Part shown: positions 5,681 to 6,482 of the stretch, in pieces
Position numbering within the stretch: the stretch's first letter is position 1
How the letters are laid out: every line of letters begins with the position of its first letter
Source: Pseudomonadota bacterium
Lineage (GTDB): Bacteria > Pseudomonadota > Alphaproteobacteria > Sphingomonadales > Sphingomonadaceae
Length of the DNA stretch: 6,482 nt
Assembly: GCA_023432995.1 (NCBI GenBank)
Contig: JAEZES010000298.1
Location: forward strand, 1-6,482
Direction of reading: 5' to 3'
Position numbers and translations under genes: made by a program
The notes under the pieces: model-generated
Database searches by the model: none
Told to the model about the DNA's origin: nothing
Seen by the model: the letters and a program-made list of their open reading frames with translations, nothing else

Positions 5681-5970
5681 CCCGCGGCGACGGCGAGGTT
5701 GACGAAGATGATATTGACGATGTTGAGCAGCACGATCAGCACCAGGGGCGAGAAATCGATCGCCCCGGTGTCGGGCATGACGCGGCGGATCGGCTTGAGC
5801 AGCGGTTCGAGCAGCGCGTTGATCGAGCGCCAGATCGCCGCGACCCACTGGTTGTGCATGTTGACCACGTTGAAGGCGACCAGCAGGCTGAGCACGAACT
5901 GCACGATCACCAGCACGATGATGATCGAGATCAGGTAGCCGACGATCTGCGAGAGCATTGCAAAGAGCAC
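5677..5970 (-). CDS. yggT: YggT family membrane protein
   Basis: A 97-residue inner-membrane protein with two hydrophobic segments (about 7-34 and 73-95) flanking the family signature NALLEPLLKPIRRVMPDTGAIDFSPLV (51-77). Length and motif are both typical of YggT. The family has been linked to osmotic stress and, in some bacteria, to envelope or division functions, but its molecular activity is not settled. The GTG at 5970 is preferred because an AGGAGG lies 12 bases upstream; the in-frame ATG at 5958 would be 24 bases away, though it cannot be excluded and would shorten the protein by four residues. The stop shares bases with the lipoprotein ATG (ATGA), so downstream translation is probably coupled. 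In many proteobacteria YggT precedes a DUF167 gene; here an unrelated lipoprotein follows. Confidence 0.94.
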   Translation of the reverse strand: MLFAMLSQIVGYLISIIIVLVIVQFVLSLLVAFNVVNMHNQWVAAIWRSINALLEPLLKPIRRVMPDTGAIDFSPLVLIVLLNIVNIIFVNLAVAAG

Positions 5971-5982
5971 GGGTTCTGCTGG

Positions 5983-5988
5983 CCTCCT
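5983..5988 (-). promoter_or_regulatory. Strong ribosome binding site of yggT
   Basis: The minus strand reads AGGAGG, the best Shine-Dalgarno in the window, 12 bases before GTG at 5970. It begins two bases after the TAA of a 12-codon reading frame (stop at 5992-5990). The spacing is somewhat long but favours the GTG over the ATG at 5958. Confidence 0.75.
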
Positions 5989-5989
5989 G

Positions 5990-6028
5990 TTACGTCGCCG
6001 GTGCGTAGCCGAGGCAGGGCCGGTGCAT
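5990..6028 (-). other. Possible 12-codon leader frame before yggT
   Basis: An ATG at 6028 overlaps the stop of the upstream gene by one base (TGATG) and opens a frame reading MHRPCLGYAPAT, ending in TAA at 5990, just before the yggT AGGAGG. It could carry terminating ribosomes from the upstream gene up to the yggT start, or could be chance. No peptide homology is known to me, and its own Shine-Dalgarno is weak. Confidence 0.2.
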
Positions 6029-6482
6029 CAAGGCTCGCCCCTGCCGGACCGCTCGAGCCGCTCGACGAAGGTGCTGGCCCGCAGCGTCCAGCGCAGCTGG
6101 TCGGGCGTCGCACCGGGCACGTCGTTGGCGCGGCGCAGCAGCAACGTGCCGTCGACCGGCGACCTGGCGGGATCCTGCGCGTCGGCCAGCGTGCCGCTGA
6201 CCGAGCAGTACTGCGAGCCGGCCGCCCCCTCGACGAACGGCTCGGTCCAGGCCAGCTGCAGTTCCTTGTAGCCGCCGAACACGGCTTCGAGCCGGGCGGC
6301 GTCGATCACCGGATCGTCCCACACCAGCGCGGCCGTGGCCCACTCACGCCCGCCGAGCGCCTCGAGGTAGAACTCGACGACCTCGGCGCAATCGCGGCTC
6401 GCGAGGGCCGGGAAGTCGGCGACCTGGGGCGGCACCGGCGCCGGCGCCAGCGTCGCGCCGGGCGTGCCGGTCTCCCTGGCGG
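6028..6482 (-). CDS. Unknown protein, probably exported (partial, N-terminus off the window)
   Basis: The frame is open to the right edge, giving 150 visible residues; the true start lies beyond it. I do not recognise a named family. The visible part starts with a Pro/Ala/Thr-rich linker (ETGTPGATLAPAPVPPQ), of the type that follows a signal peptide or lipidated cysteine in exported proteins. A globular section follows with a helix (RDCAEVVEFYLEALGGREWA), then strands around FGGYKELQLAWTEPF and GSQYCSVSGTLAD, ending QLRWTLRASTFVERLER. The two cysteines could pair in an oxidising compartment. The helix-then-strand order is loosely like an NTF2-type fold, which is speculation. A GTG at 6435 is a possible internal start, but no good Shine-Dalgarno precedes it and the linker upstream keeps coding character, so I treat the gene as truncated. 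It lies 57 bases upstream of yggT on the same strand and is probably in the same operon. Confidence 0.7.
   Translation of the reverse strand, partial: ARETGTPGATLAPAPVPPQVADFPALASRDCAEVVEFYLEALGGREWATAALVWDDPVIDAARLEAVFGGYKELQLAWTEPFVEGAAGSQYCSVSGTLADAQDPARSPVDGTLLLRRANDVPGATPDQLRWTLRASTFVERLERSGRGEP

Noticed and set aside
4931..5938. 335-codon plus-strand frame
   Set aside because: Antisense to the lipoprotein and yggT, both supported by signal peptide, family motif and coupled starts.
1..6482. Defence system, toxin-antitoxin pair, CRISPR array or biosynthetic cluster
   Set aside because: All frames with coding character are explained by housekeeping or unknown envelope genes, and no regularly spaced repeats are present.

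Overview
This window looks like ordinary chromosomal housekeeping DNA from a high-GC alphaproteobacterium. The protein styles point to Sphingomonadales (Sphingomonas, Novosphingobium or Erythrobacter relatives); this is an inference from recognised protein families and GC-rich third codon positions, and the genus cannot be fixed. I found no insertion sequence, integrase, CRISPR array, phage gene or toxin-antitoxin pair, and no previously undescribed multi-gene system that I can defend.

Layout. On the left edge, a truncated DUF1244 gene runs leftward, and pyruvate kinase (pyk) starts 60 bp away on the opposite strand. Pyk converges on a leftward short-chain dehydrogenase (SDR) gene; their stop codons interlock in a single CTAG. 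Upstream of the SDR on the same strand is tRNA-Gly(GCC) with an encoded CCA. A roughly 160-bp divergent control region, with an AAGGGC repeat cluster, separates the tRNA from a rightward pair: a CnoX/YbbN-type thioredoxin-TPR protein and a stand-alone LON substrate-binding-domain protein, 5 bp apart. This pair converges, across 20 bp, on a leftward cluster. In transcription order that cluster is an unknown, apparently exported protein (cut by the right edge), a YggT membrane protein, a lipoprotein of unknown function, and a MarC-family membrane protein.

How the genes fit together. Pyk ends glycolysis and carries the Lys-type signature of potassium-independent pyruvate kinases. CnoX and the LON-domain protein are probably co-translated and suggest a protein-quality-control role. 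The YggT-lipoprotein-MarC genes are tightly coupled (ATGA overlap, then TGA-C-ATG) and form an envelope-related operon whose actual job is unknown. A 12-codon reading frame sits exactly between the exported-protein stop and the YggT ribosome binding site.

The points most worth a second look are the SDR's atypical catalytic residues, the potassium-independence signature, the mini-frame before YggT, and the uncharacterised lipoprotein inside the membrane-protein operon.
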